From assembly GCF_900113045.1 (NCBI RefSeq), contig NZ_FONY01000003.1:62001-126000 (forward strand): DNA of 64,000 nucleotides, read 5' to 3'. This document shows, one piece after another, positions 35,199 to 43,965 of this stretch. The notes under the pieces are model-generated. The model was not told the origin of the DNA. It worked only from the letters and a program-made list of their open reading frames with translations, and made no database searches. Each line of letters opens with the position of its first letter. Position 1 is the first letter of the stretch. A program made the translations under genes and the position numbers. Source of the DNA: Thermoflexibacter ruber. GTDB lineage: Bacteria; Bacteroidota; Bacteroidia; Cytophagales; Thermoflexibacteraceae.

Positions 35199-36455
35199 AT
35201 GTTCAAAATTCTCCCTATCTTCATTTTTATCAGCTTTTTATCGCTTACGCTATCAGCACAAAATGGCAATGCCCCATATTCTCGCTTGGGCATAGGTCAG
35301 TTAGCAGAGTCTGGCTCTTTGTACAATATTGGCATGGGAGGGTTGGGTGTAAGCAATGGCAGTCAAGCCTATATCAATCTGATTAACCCTGCCTTGCTAA
35401 CGCGTAATACGCTTACTGCCTACGAAGCCGCCGCCAATGCAGAGTATAAAATTATCTCCTCCAATAATGCTTCAGAAAGAAATAGTACAGGAAACTTGTC
35501 ATATTTAGCCTTTGCTTTTCCTCTGACACGCCATTGGACATTAGGAGTAGGTTTAAAGCCCTTCAGCAATGTGAATTACATAGATAGATTCGAGCAGAAA
35601 ATACCCCAAAGACCTTCTTTCATAGAATACTCTTACGAAGGAACAGGTGGAGTAAATCAGGCATTTATTTCAAGTGGTTTTTTATTGACCAAAGGGCTAT
35701 CCGTAGGGATACAAGCCAACTACAACTTTGGTGCTATCAATACAGCTTCTATTTCCAGAATTATAGACAATCAACTTAGCTATGCTGTTGCTCTTTATGA
35801 GCAAACTAATTTTGGAGATTTGAGCTACAAAACAGGTATTGCTTACAGAGTGCGAGTAGGGAAGGAAACTTCGCTCAACTTTGGGGCAGTCTATGATTTA
35901 GAAGCAAACTTGGCAGTAAAAAAGTTTCGCTCCGCCCAGCGCAGAGATGCCTCTGGACAAATTTTCTCTTCGGATACCATTTCCCGCGACCTCAGAGGGA
36001 GTGTGCTTCTTCCTGCCAAATATGGATTTGGAATCAGCCTCCAACGTCCTTTCAAATACACAGTAGGCATAGACCTTACGTTCCAAGACTGGAGCAGCTT
36101 CACAGGTTTGATACTCAGAGATACCTTACAAAGCTCTCAAAAAATTACTGTGGGGGGCGAAATTACCCCTAACATCGCCTCTATTGGTAGTTACTTGGCG
36201 CGTATTACTTACAGAGCAGGAGTAACGCACACTATACTACCTTATTTGCTCAATGGAAATTCGCTCAACGAAACCAGCATTAGCTTAGGTTTTTCTCTTC
36301 CAGTAAATAGGGGACTATCAAGCATCAACATGGCATTTATAGGAGGACAGAGAGGGGTAGCTGGAGAAAATACGCTCAAAGAAACTTTTTTTAGGGTACA
36401 TTTGGGCTTAACGGTAAACGACCAGTCGTGGTTCTATCGTAGGAAAATCAGATAG
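35199..36455 (+). CDS. Outer-membrane beta-barrel protein (conserved downstream of coaX)
   Basis: From the ATG at 35199 the product is 418 aa with a clean signal peptide (MFKILPIFIFISFLSLTLSAQ). A long, aromatic-rich, alternating pattern typical of a FadL/OmpP1-like barrel follows (APYSRLGIGQL; GNLSYLAFAFPLTRHWTLGVGLKPFSNVNYI). Upstream in-frame TTG/ATG codons give no better signal. It ends with strand-like VHLGLTVNDQSWFYRRKIR. No transport substrate is known. It lies 59 bp after coaX and is probably cotranscribed. Confidence 0.8.
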   Translation: MFKILPIFIFISFLSLTLSAQNGNAPYSRLGIGQLAESGSLYNIGMGGLGVSNGSQAYINLINPALLTRNTLTAYEAAANAEYKIISSNNASERNSTGNLSYLAFAFPLTRHWTLGVGLKPFSNVNYIDRFEQKIPQRPSFIEYSYEGTGGVNQAFISSGFLLTKGLSVGIQANYNFGAINTASISRIIDNQLSYAVALYEQTNFGDLSYKTGIAYRVRVGKETSLNFGAVYDLEANLAVKKFRSAQRRDASGQIFSSDTISRDLRGSVLLPAKYGFGISLQRPFKYTVGIDLTFQDWSSFTGLILRDTLQSSQKITVGGEITPNIASIGSYLARITYRAGVTHTILPYLLNGNSLNETSISLGFSLPVNRGLSSINMAFIGGQRGVAGENTLKETFFRVHLGLTVNDQSWFYRRKIR

Positions 36456-36742
36456 TAAAATACCTCATTAACAAAAGGTTAAGTTAAAAAATGCAAATAA
36501 TTCAATTTTTGGCTTACATAATGCAATATTGTTAATTAAGAAATGCGTAAATTAGCTTATTAATTCAAATAAACGATAATAGCGAAAATCATCAACCTGA
36601 CTTATGGACAACCCTACAAGTGTTAAGATAAATCTTGTAAGTTTTTAAATAATTTACTTAACTTGCGATTTTATTTTAGCTTATACTTTGAATCGTAACT
36701 ATTATTCTTATTCCTTTATTTATTCATTAAAAACAGTAAACT

Positions 36743-38128
36743 ATGATGAAAAGGTTATTAGTCATTACACTTTTATTAGTCGGGGCTGTCAGTTTATCAT
36801 CAGCACAACCTTCTAATTGCAATCCTGCACCGACAAACTGCGAAAGCGGCTGGTGTTGGGGAGAAGACCCAGGTAAGGCAAAGGAAACCTATACGCTATT
36901 TGCAGATGCCGTTAAACTTAAAGAATACGACCGTGCTTTAGAAGGCTATGAGTGGTTAGAGAAAAACATCCCTTGCCTAAATGAGGCATTGTATATCAAC
37001 GCACTGAAAATGTTTGAAGGATTAGCTGATGCAGCAAAAGATGCTAATTCCAAAGTTGCTTATCAAAATAAAGTCATTGCGCTCTATGATAAACGCATGA
37101 GTATTTATGGAGAAAAATTAGATGTTATGGAGCGTAAGGCACTGCTATATTATCCCTATGAATTAGATGGGAAAACCAATGTAGATGCAGGTACAGTGGA
37201 CAAACTGTATGATTTTTACAATAAGTTCATGGAAAAAGCAGGAGCTAATATCAAATATCCACGCATCATAGTTTACTACACCGACCTCATGTGTAAGAAA
37301 AAAACTATCTCTAAAACTTTGAATGATGAGGTAATATTAGATAAGTACGGCAAAATCACCCAGATGGTAGATGATAAGATTAAAGAAGGAGTCAAAAAAG
37401 AGGTGTGGGAAGAAATCAAAACGGCGGTAGATGGTTTAGTAGAATTGACCGTGCCTATGGGTTGCGACTATATCACCAAACAGCTTTATCCTAAGTTGAA
37501 GGAAAACCCCAATGATATTGACATGGCAAAGAAGATAGTTGCCTTTATCCTAAGAATCAAAGAAGATGAAGACAAAAAGACATGTTTCAAAGGAGAAGTA
37601 TTCACTAAAGCTGTAGAAACTATCTATAAAGTAGAAAAGAATGCAAATACTGCAAGGCTATTAGCAGAGCGTGCATGGGCAAATGATGAAGAAGAAACAT
37701 TCTTGAAATACATTAATGAAGCTATAGAACTTGAAACCGACCCAGGTAAAAAAGCAGATGATTTGCTCAGACTTGCCAAATTGGCAAATAAGCAAGGTAA
37801 ACTCAGCGAAGCCCGTAGCTTGGCATTGAAAGCCGCCACTACAGAAGCTTCCAAAGCCGCAGAAGCCTACTCTTTTATTGGAGATTTATACATGAGCAGC
37901 TACAAGCAATGCAGCTCTGGTGATGCGGTACAGTCGCGTGCTGTTTTCCTCATAGCGTATGATATGTATGAGAAAGCAAGAGATTCTAAAGGCATGGCAA
38001 ATGCAAAAGCTCAGTTCCCTACTGTAACAGATGGCTTTACTTTGGGCAAAAAAGAAGGAGACGTACTAAGCGTTGGGTGCTGGATTGGTGGCACTACCAC
38101 CCTACGCATGAGAAAATCAGGGCAATAA
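36743..38128 (+). CDS. Secreted TPR-like repeat protein
   Basis: The 461-aa product has a signal peptide (cleavage near SSAQP), then a helical repeat protein with TPR character. Examples are AKETYTLFADAVKLKEYDRALEGYEWLEKNIP and ARSLALKAATTEASKAAEAYSFIGDLYMSS. Cys residues near the mature N-terminus (SNCNPAPTNCESGWCW) could form disulfides. The C-terminus (VGCWIGGTTTLRMRKSG) is conserved-looking. Related proteins occur beside coaX/outer-membrane clusters in Bacteroidota. The role is unknown, possibly envelope assembly. Confidence 0.72.
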   Translation: MMKRLLVITLLLVGAVSLSSAQPSNCNPAPTNCESGWCWGEDPGKAKETYTLFADAVKLKEYDRALEGYEWLEKNIPCLNEALYINALKMFEGLADAAKDANSKVAYQNKVIALYDKRMSIYGEKLDVMERKALLYYPYELDGKTNVDAGTVDKLYDFYNKFMEKAGANIKYPRIIVYYTDLMCKKKTISKTLNDEVILDKYGKITQMVDDKIKEGVKKEVWEEIKTAVDGLVELTVPMGCDYITKQLYPKLKENPNDIDMAKKIVAFILRIKEDEDKKTCFKGEVFTKAVETIYKVEKNANTARLLAERAWANDEEETFLKYINEAIELETDPGKKADDLLRLAKLANKQGKLSEARSLALKAATTEASKAAEAYSFIGDLYMSSYKQCSSGDAVQSRAVFLIAYDMYEKARDSKGMANAKAQFPTVTDGFTLGKKEGDVLSVGCWIGGTTTLRMRKSGQ

Positions 38129-38144
38129 TTGTACGATAAGATAC

Positions 38145-38184
38145 AAAAAAAAGGTTTTGAGTAAACTACTCAAAGCCTTTTTTT
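38145..38184 (+). terminator. Intrinsic terminator after the TPR-like gene
   Basis: AAAGGttTTGAGTA-aac-TACTCAAaGCCTTT forms a stem with one bulge region and is followed by TTTTTTT. It starts 16 bp after the stop codon. Confidence 0.8.
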
Positions 38185-38300
38185 ATATCTTTGTAAAAAA
38201 TTATTTTCATCAGGTTTCAGGCTTCCGAAAAAGTTTGAAACCTTTGATTTTTAACAAAATCAAACCATAGCAAACCGCTTCAAACAAGAAGTTTAAAGAC

Positions 38301-39833
38301 ATGATAACTGAAAAAATCCTCATCCTCGACTTTGGTTCTCAATTTACCCAACTTATTGCTCGCCGTGTGCGAGAACTGAATGTATATTGTGAAATCCACC
38401 CATACAATCATTATCCCCAACCCGATGGCACTGTCAAAGGGGTAATCTTATCAGGTAGCCCAAGCTCAGTAAGGGAGGAGAACGCTCCTGCGGTCAATCT
38501 GGAGGATTTTCGTAAAAAACTTCCTCTTTTAGGGGTTTGCTATGGGGCGCAGTTATTAGCACAAAAAAGTGGGGGCGAGGTACTTCCTTCTGACACAAGA
38601 GAGTACGGTAGAGCAAACTTAAAACTTATCAAGAAAGATAGTCTTTTACTCACAGGGCTTTCTCAAGCCTCCCAAGTCTGGATGTCGCACAGTGATACAA
38701 TTATGCGTATTCCTGCTGATTTTGAACTAATTGCAAGTACTGAATCAGTCCAAGTTGCCGCATTTCAAATAGCAGGAGAGCAGACCTACGGGATTCAGTT
38801 CCACCCCGAAGTTACCCACTCTTTAGAAGGCAAGCAATTATTAGAAAACTTCGTAGTCAAAATTTGCCAATGCAAGCAAGACTGGAACTCTGCTAACTTT
38901 ATAGAAAGTACGGTGCAGGAACTCAAAGAAAAATTAGGACAAGATAAAGTAGTTTTAGGCTTGTCAGGAGGCGTAGATTCTTCTGTTGCCGCTTTATTAC
39001 TACATAGAGCCATAGGAAAAAATTTGCATTGTATCTTTGTAGATAATGGCTTGCTTAGAAAAAATGAGTTTGAGGACGTATTGCACTCATACCAAGATTT
39101 AGGCTTAAACGTCAAAGGAGTAGATGCTAAATTACAGTTTTACAACGCACTAAGCGGACTTTCTGACCCAGAGGTAAAACGTAAAGCTATTGGACGCACT
39201 TTTATTGAAGTATTTGACCATGAAGCCCACCAAATACAAGATGTCAAATGGTTAGGTCAAGGTACAATTTATCCTGATGTAATAGAATCTGTATCGGTCA
39301 AAGGACCCTCAGCCACCATAAAATCGCACCATAACGTTGGTGGGCTGCCTGACTTTATGAAACTCTCAGTAGTAGAACCTTTGAGGTCGCTATTCAAAGA
39401 TGAAGTGCGTAGGGTAGGGGGGGAGTTAGGTTTACCCCCGCACATTCTCAATCGTCACCCTTTCCCAGGACCCGGTTTGGCAATTAGAATTTTAGGGGAA
39501 ATTACTCCTGAGAAAATTCGTTTGCTCCAAGAGGCAGATTATATTTACATTCAAAACCTCAAAGAAACAGGCTGGTACGGAAAAATTTGGCAGGCAGGGG
39601 TAATTTTATTAGATTCTCGTTCAGTAGGCGTGATGGGAGATGAGCGTACCTATGAGCATGTGGTAGCATTGAGAGCGGTTCACAGTACAGATGGCATGAC
39701 GGCAGATTGGGTACATTTACCCTATGAAATTTTGGCTAAAATCTCCAATGAAATTATTAATAAAGTAAAGGGAATCAACAGAGTAGTCTATGACATTAGC
39801 TCTAAACCACCCGCTACAATAGAATGGGAATAA
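38301..39833 (+). CDS. guaA: GMP synthase (glutamine-hydrolysing)
   Basis: GuaA aminates XMP to GMP. The 510-aa protein has the class I amidotransferase domain (about 1-195) with the nucleophilic Cys in [12 protein letters not shown] and the His-x-Glu triad part in QFHPEVTHS. The ATP-PPase domain shows [15 protein letters not shown], and the dimerization domain holds [16 protein letters not shown] and ends [18 protein letters not shown] box (38186-38193) upstream could be the -7 element, but I see no TTG at the right spacing. Confidence 0.98.
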   Translation: MITEKILILDFGSQFTQLIARRVRELNVYCEIHPYNHYPQPDGTVKGVILSGSPSSVREENAPAVNLEDFRKKLPLLGVCYGAQLLAQKSGGEVLPSDTREYGRANLKLIKKDSLLLTGLSQASQVWMSHSDTIMRIPADFELIASTESVQVAAFQIAGEQTYGIQFHPEVTHSLEGKQLLENFVVKICQCKQDWNSANFIESTVQELKEKLGQDKVVLGLSGGVDSSVAALLLHRAIGKNLHCIFVDNGLLRKNEFEDVLHSYQDLGLNVKGVDAKLQFYNALSGLSDPEVKRKAIGRTFIEVFDHEAHQIQDVKWLGQGTIYPDVIESVSVKGPSATIKSHHNVGGLPDFMKLSVVEPLRSLFKDEVRRVGGELGLPPHILNRHPFPGPGLAIRILGEITPEKIRLLQEADYIYIQNLKETGWYGKIWQAGVILLDSRSVGVMGDERTYEHVVALRAVHSTDGMTADWVHLPYEILAKISNEIINKVKGINRVVYDISSKPPATIEWE

Positions 39834-39905
39834 ATAATCTGTATTTTACGAAAATGATACACACGAAATTTACTGCTTGCAGAAGTAGATGAACCTCCTT
39901 TGTAG

Positions 39906-40091
39906 TACCCATGGACGCATCATTACTTCAGAAGAAAGACAAATAGGCACGTACATTATGTAATTACGGAATACGGTATCGCTTACCTATACGGGAAAAG
40001 TTTGAAGCAGAGGGCAAAAGCACTCATAGCCATTGCCCACCCTCAGCACAGGGAAACCTTAGAAAAAGCAATACATGAAAAATTTGGTTAG
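39906..40091 (+). pseudogene. C-terminal remnant of an acetyl-CoA hydrolase/4-hydroxybutyrate CoA-transferase
   Basis: An open stretch of 61 codons lacks a start and ends with TAG (40089-40091). Its last 45 residues read HVHYVITEYGIAYLYGKSL, then QRAKALIAIAHPQHRETLE and KAIHEKFG. That is the conserved C-terminus of the acetyl-CoA hydrolase/CoA-transferase family (HYVVTEYGIAxLxGKSLxxRAxALIxIAHPxxRE). The stretch upstream reads as scrambled family sequence, and the rest of the roughly 430-codon gene is absent. It is a decayed gene fragment between guaA and the helical-protein gene. Confidence 0.82.
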
Positions 40092-40115
40092 TTAAGCAAA
40101 TTGCTTTGCCATTGC

Positions 40116-41558
40116 TTAATCACCGCAAAGCAATTTTACCAATTTATCATCTATTTTGATGTACTTAGTAGGCGAGAATAACCTTCTGTCCACGTCTGAG
40201 ATTTTGTCAGCTACATTCCTAATTTTTTCTGCTTTTTCTTTTTTGGCTTCGCTGGTAGCTATTTTCATAATTTTCAAAAAACTAATGATGTGGCTACAAT
40301 CTTCCTTGCCCAAAATGCGGATTTGCCTTTGAATACTATTGATTAACTGATTAAACAAATCCATTTCTTTCATCAAGCAGTACTGTAGTGCTAAAATGGA
40401 CTTAATCTCAATAGTGGCATAGGGGTATCTTTTTAGGCTGAGGTCGTTCAGTAGGTCGTTGAGCCATTTAGCTGCTTCTGAGTATTTATCTGCATAGTAA
40501 CAACAGATAGCCCGATACACTACATAATTGATATACAAAGCAATATTATCATCATCATATTCAAAATTTTCAAATAGGGCTTCGTTTTCCTCGTAGAGTT
40601 GTCCTTGCAGATTCATTCTCAGCGTTCTTTCCAATTTGGTAGAAAGGAACTGGGCTGGATAGGTAAATAAGTTGTAGTTGGAAAGTAAAATAGCTGAGGA
40701 CTCGTTAACATCTTCGTAGAATTTTTCTGCTTTTTTATATACTTTGTAGTGATTGTAGTATTCTAATTTGAGGTATTCAAATACGAGTTTGAGGTGATAA
40801 TAGATAGAATCTGCCTTATACGAATCAAAAGTATGACTTACCTCCTCCAATATATCCTCGATAGGCTCTAAGTTGTCGGTGGGCTTGTCCTCCTCTACAT
40901 ACAGTCTATGAAAAACACTCATACAACTTTGATATACTTTTAACCTATGCGATTGATACAAATTGGCTACATTAGTCATCTCATTGTTGAGTAAAATCAG
41001 TCCCAGTTTATCTGTTTCATCTCCCGAAAGGGCAAAAAATCCGAATTTTTTAAAATACTCTGCCAGCATATCCTCTGCTTTGTCCACCGCCAGCATGTAC
41101 GCAATATGTCGGTTATATAACTGAGAATAGTGAAAATAGTCAGCAGAGTTGATATGTAATTTTTTTAGGTTTTTATAGACAATGGTGAGTTCGTTAGATA
41201 GGTCATAGTCCAAGAGTTCACGCTCTAATTTTTTCAGTGTAGCTATCGCAATGGCTTGTTTTTTAGTAAAGATAATTTCTGTGATATTAGCTACTTTTTT
41301 CAAAAGTTCTGTTCTCGGGCTTTCCATTTGATTGAGCAGATATTCCTCAATTTTTTGGTTTAAGCGGGAACGCAGCGTATAATAGGCATTCGTATTTACA
41401 TCTAAGTCCTCCATGATTTTGCTATCAGAGAGTTGCTTTTCTCTCATGTATTTGAGTAAAAGTGCTGACTTTTCTGCATTACTCTCTACCAAAGAGTTAT
41501 AGATTGCCTCATAGTCATTTGTAGATAATTGCTTAATGATGTTCTTTAATTTAGCCAT
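40116..41558 (-). CDS. Conserved helical protein, TPR-like (unknown function)
   Basis: From the ATG at 41556-41558 the product is 480 aa, cytoplasmic, strongly helical and rich in Tyr, Leu and Glu. It starts MAKLKNIIKQLSTNDYEAIY and includes MREKQLSDSKIM, NAYYTLRSRLNQKIEEYLL and LYNRHIAYMLAVDKAEDML. Paired-helix spacing suggests a TPR-type solenoid. I recall similar conserved proteins in Bacteroidota without assigned function. The ORF can be read 78 codons further upstream, but that part is AT-rich and unlike protein. No partner gene is evident. Confidence 0.68.
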   Translation of the reverse strand: MAKLKNIIKQLSTNDYEAIYNSLVESNAEKSALLLKYMREKQLSDSKIMEDLDVNTNAYYTLRSRLNQKIEEYLLNQMESPRTELLKKVANITEIIFTKKQAIAIATLKKLERELLDYDLSNELTIVYKNLKKLHINSADYFHYSQLYNRHIAYMLAVDKAEDMLAEYFKKFGFFALSGDETDKLGLILLNNEMTNVANLYQSHRLKVYQSCMSVFHRLYVEEDKPTDNLEPIEDILEEVSHTFDSYKADSIYYHLKLVFEYLKLEYYNHYKVYKKAEKFYEDVNESSAILLSNYNLFTYPAQFLSTKLERTLRMNLQGQLYEENEALFENFEYDDDNIALYINYVVYRAICCYYADKYSEAAKWLNDLLNDLSLKRYPYATIEIKSILALQYCLMKEMDLFNQLINSIQRQIRILGKEDCSHIISFLKIMKIATSEAKKEKAEKIRNVADKISDVDRRLFSPTKYIKIDDKLVKLLCGD

Positions 41559-42077
41559 TGTATTTGGAGTGTTTCTACAGTTTAATAAAATTTTTATGCG
41601 TCTTGTAAGTCTTATTGCAAATTTTCTAAAAAATTGTTCTAATTTACTAATTAAAAAATAATATCCAAATATTTTTGTATATAGATGTTCCAGATTTTGA
41701 GATTTTCTTACTTTCCAATGAAACAATATTTTTTGTATGCAGGAATACCTATAAAAATAAATAAGCCCACAAAAATACACGTAATATTCCATAAATTGTA
41801 TTAGAGTAGGGCAAGATTATTTACTTGAAATAGTACCTATATTTTTTTATTACATGCAAGTAAAAGCAAAGAATATTGAAAATATGATTGTAAGATTTTT
41901 AATAAAATATCAACATAAGAGATAAATAGGCGGGAATAATTCATAAGGTTTAGCTTTTCTCACTGAACAGTGATTTATCTTGTTAGAATTAATTTTTTTA
42001 AGCAATTTATAATCAATAAGTTACTATTTTATAAATGTTAAAACATAAAATTCTTTAAAAAAAATCAAAGGAAGGTC
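41559..42077. other. AT-rich intergenic stretch
   Basis: About 520 bp before the tRNA promoter. I see no gene, hairpin with T tract, or repeat here beyond the promoter region of the divergent helical-protein gene. Confidence 0.4.
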
Positions 42078-42108
42078 TTGCATGATATTTATAAAACATC
42101 TATCTTTG
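42078..42108 (+). promoter_or_regulatory. Promoter of tRNA-Asn
   Basis: TTG (42078-42080), 20 nt, TATCTTTG (42101-42108) matches the Bacteroidota consensus exactly. It lies 16 bp before the mature tRNA 5' end. Confidence 0.8.
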
Positions 42109-42124
42109 CACCACAATTTTTCAC

Positions 42125-42198
42125 TCCTCCTTAGCTCAGCTGGTTAGAGCACATGACTGTTAATCATGGGGTCCTAGGTTCAAGCCCTAGAGGGGGAG
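42125..42198 (+). tRNA. tRNA-Asn (anticodon GUU)
   Basis: A full cloverleaf is readable. The acceptor stem TCCTCCT pairs with AGGGGGA, the D arm has GCTC/GAGC, the anticodon stem CATGA/TCATG encloses CTGTTAA (anticodon GTT), and the T arm CTAGG/CCTAG holds TTCAAGC. The discriminator is G and CCA is not encoded. It is a single-gene transcript with its own promoter and terminator. Confidence 0.97.
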
Positions 42199-42217
42199 CA
42201 GAATCAATCTTATTGAG

Positions 42218-42252
42218 GGGCTTATAAATGAATCCATTTATAAGCCCTTTTT
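42218..42252 (+). terminator. Intrinsic terminator of tRNA-Asn
   Basis: GGGCTTATAAATG-aatc-CATTTATAAGCCC is a perfect 13-bp stem followed by TTTTTC, 20 bp after the tRNA. Confidence 0.92.
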
Positions 42253-42403
42253 CTTTCTCCTATATAAAAATGCCTTTATTGGTCAGTAGTTCAATTCTTA
42301 TCTTTGGTTTGCATCAAAACTTTAGGTGCATTTGAAGTTGAAAATTAGTATCTTTGTATAAGTCATTAAACTTGTAGAAATACTAATTCCTTACACTAAA
42401 CAG

Positions 42404-43279
42404 ATGAATTATTTAAAAACTCAATCCTTAGTCATTTTCTTTTTCCTATTTTCTCTGCCTTCCCAAGCGCAACTACTTTGGAAAATTACAGGGAAAAATA
42501 TAGAAAAGCCATCGTACTTGTATGGCACTATGCACACAAGTAACGCTAAAGCCTTTGTATTGAAGGATTTGCTGATAGAAAAAATAAGTACTTGCGATGC
42601 CTATGCAGGAGAAATGATTTTTGAGCCAGCCATGATGCTTGCTATTCTGCCCCAACTTTTCATGGAAAAAGATACTACCTTGCAAACCTTGCTTAATGAT
42701 GATGAGTACCAAGTAGTGAAAAAAGTTTTAGATGAAAAACTTGGTATGATGTCCTCTTTTGCGGAACGTATTAAGCCTATGTTTACCAGTATGCTTTTGC
42801 AAGAAGGTAGCTTAGAGGAATTGCAAACTGCCTCTCAAAGTCAATACAAAGCCTTAGATCTTTTTTTGCAGGAGGAAGCAGGCAAGCGAAATTTAGAATT
42901 GGTAGGTTTGGAAACCTTAGAGGAGCAGATGGGAGTTATTAATAGTGTACCCTTGCCAAAGCAAGCTAAAATGCTTTATCAAGAAGTTACCAAAAACAAG
43001 CAAGAAGGCAAAGATGATAGTATGGAAAAAATGCTTAATTGGTACGCCGAACAGAAATTAGATAGTCTGTATGAGTATGCTTCTAAGGAGTTTGCCTCAG
43101 AACCAGCTTTGAGTTATCAAATCCTTACTAAACGCAACTTGAACATGGCTGACCGCATAGAGAAGTTAATAAACAAGAAAAGTGTTTTTATTGCGATAGG
43201 AGCGGCTCACCTTCCTGATAAGCAAGGTGTAATAGCACTATTGAGAAAAAAGAAATTCAAAGTAGAGCCTATAAAATAA
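42404..43279 (+). CDS. TraB/GumN family protein
   Basis: The 291-aa exported protein has a signal peptide (about 1-22, ending in PSQAQ). The TraB/GumN hallmarks are the N-terminal WKITGKNIEKPSYLYGTMHTS and the C-terminal SVFIAIGAAHLPDKQGVIALLRKK. These Glu/His motifs are shared with Tiki-type metalloproteases, so an extracytoplasmic protease role is possible but unproven. A TATCTTTG box (42349-42356) upstream lacks a well-spaced TTG. It stands alone. Confidence 0.9.
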   Translation: MNYLKTQSLVIFFFLFSLPSQAQLLWKITGKNIEKPSYLYGTMHTSNAKAFVLKDLLIEKISTCDAYAGEMIFEPAMMLAILPQLFMEKDTTLQTLLNDDEYQVVKKVLDEKLGMMSSFAERIKPMFTSMLLQEGSLEELQTASQSQYKALDLFLQEEAGKRNLELVGLETLEEQMGVINSVPLPKQAKMLYQEVTKNKQEGKDDSMEKMLNWYAEQKLDSLYEYASKEFASEPALSYQILTKRNLNMADRIEKLINKKSVFIAIGAAHLPDKQGVIALLRKKKFKVEPIK

Positions 43280-43498
43280 GAATATTGAATAAAGAGAGCA
43301 GCAAAAGCCGCTAATTTTTTCTTAAAGTCAATATTTTGTTTAACTTTACTTCGGTTTTACTGTCAATTTTGTTATCAATATTGTGTTACATCTCAGCTAC
43401 ATACAAACAAAATAACCTTTTGCTTTGTTTAGTTTGCATATCAACCCATTACAATATTTTCTAATCACCTTTTTTCTGTAACTACAAAAATATCCATT

Positions 43499-43954
43499 AT
43501 GCCAACTTACAAACTTACTGTGAACAAGAAAAAGTATGAGGTCAATGCTGATGCAGACACACCTATACTTTGGGTACTGAGAGACCACCTAAATTTGGTA
43601 GGCACAAAGTACGGTTGTGGTATTGCCCAATGCGGTGCTTGCACTATTCACTTAGACGGCAAAGCTACACGCTCTTGCGTATTGCCTGTTTCCTCTATAG
43701 GTAACAAAGCAATTACTACCATTGAGGGACTTTCTGAAGACGGAACTCACCCCTTGCAAGAGGCGTGGGCTACGCATGATGTCCCCCAATGCGGTTACTG
43801 CCAAGCGGGTCAAATTATGACTGCGGCGGCACTTTTGGCAAGCAACCCAAAGCCTACGGAAGAGGAAATCGTTACTGCTATGCAGGGAAATATTTGTCGT
43901 TGTGCGACTTATAACCACATCAAAGATGCTATTCTCACCGCCTCAAGAAAATAA
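43499..43954 (+). CDS. [2Fe-2S] subunit of a molybdenum hydroxylase (IorA-like)
   Basis: The 151-aa protein carries a plant-type [2Fe-2S] motif (CGIAQCGACTIHLDGKATRSC) and the second four-Cys cluster motif (CGYCQAGQ...GNICRC). This is the standard layout of the small subunit of xanthine-oxidase-family enzymes such as isoquinoline 1-oxidoreductase. It passes electrons from the molybdenum site to an acceptor. The large subunit gene follows after 11 bp, so the two form an operon. No FAD subunit is present. Confidence 0.94.
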   Translation: MPTYKLTVNKKKYEVNADADTPILWVLRDHLNLVGTKYGCGIAQCGACTIHLDGKATRSCVLPVSSIGNKAITTIEGLSEDGTHPLQEAWATHDVPQCGYCQAGQIMTAAALLASNPKPTEEEIVTAMQGNICRCATYNHIKDAILTASRK

Positions 43955-43965
43955 GATAAAGAGCC

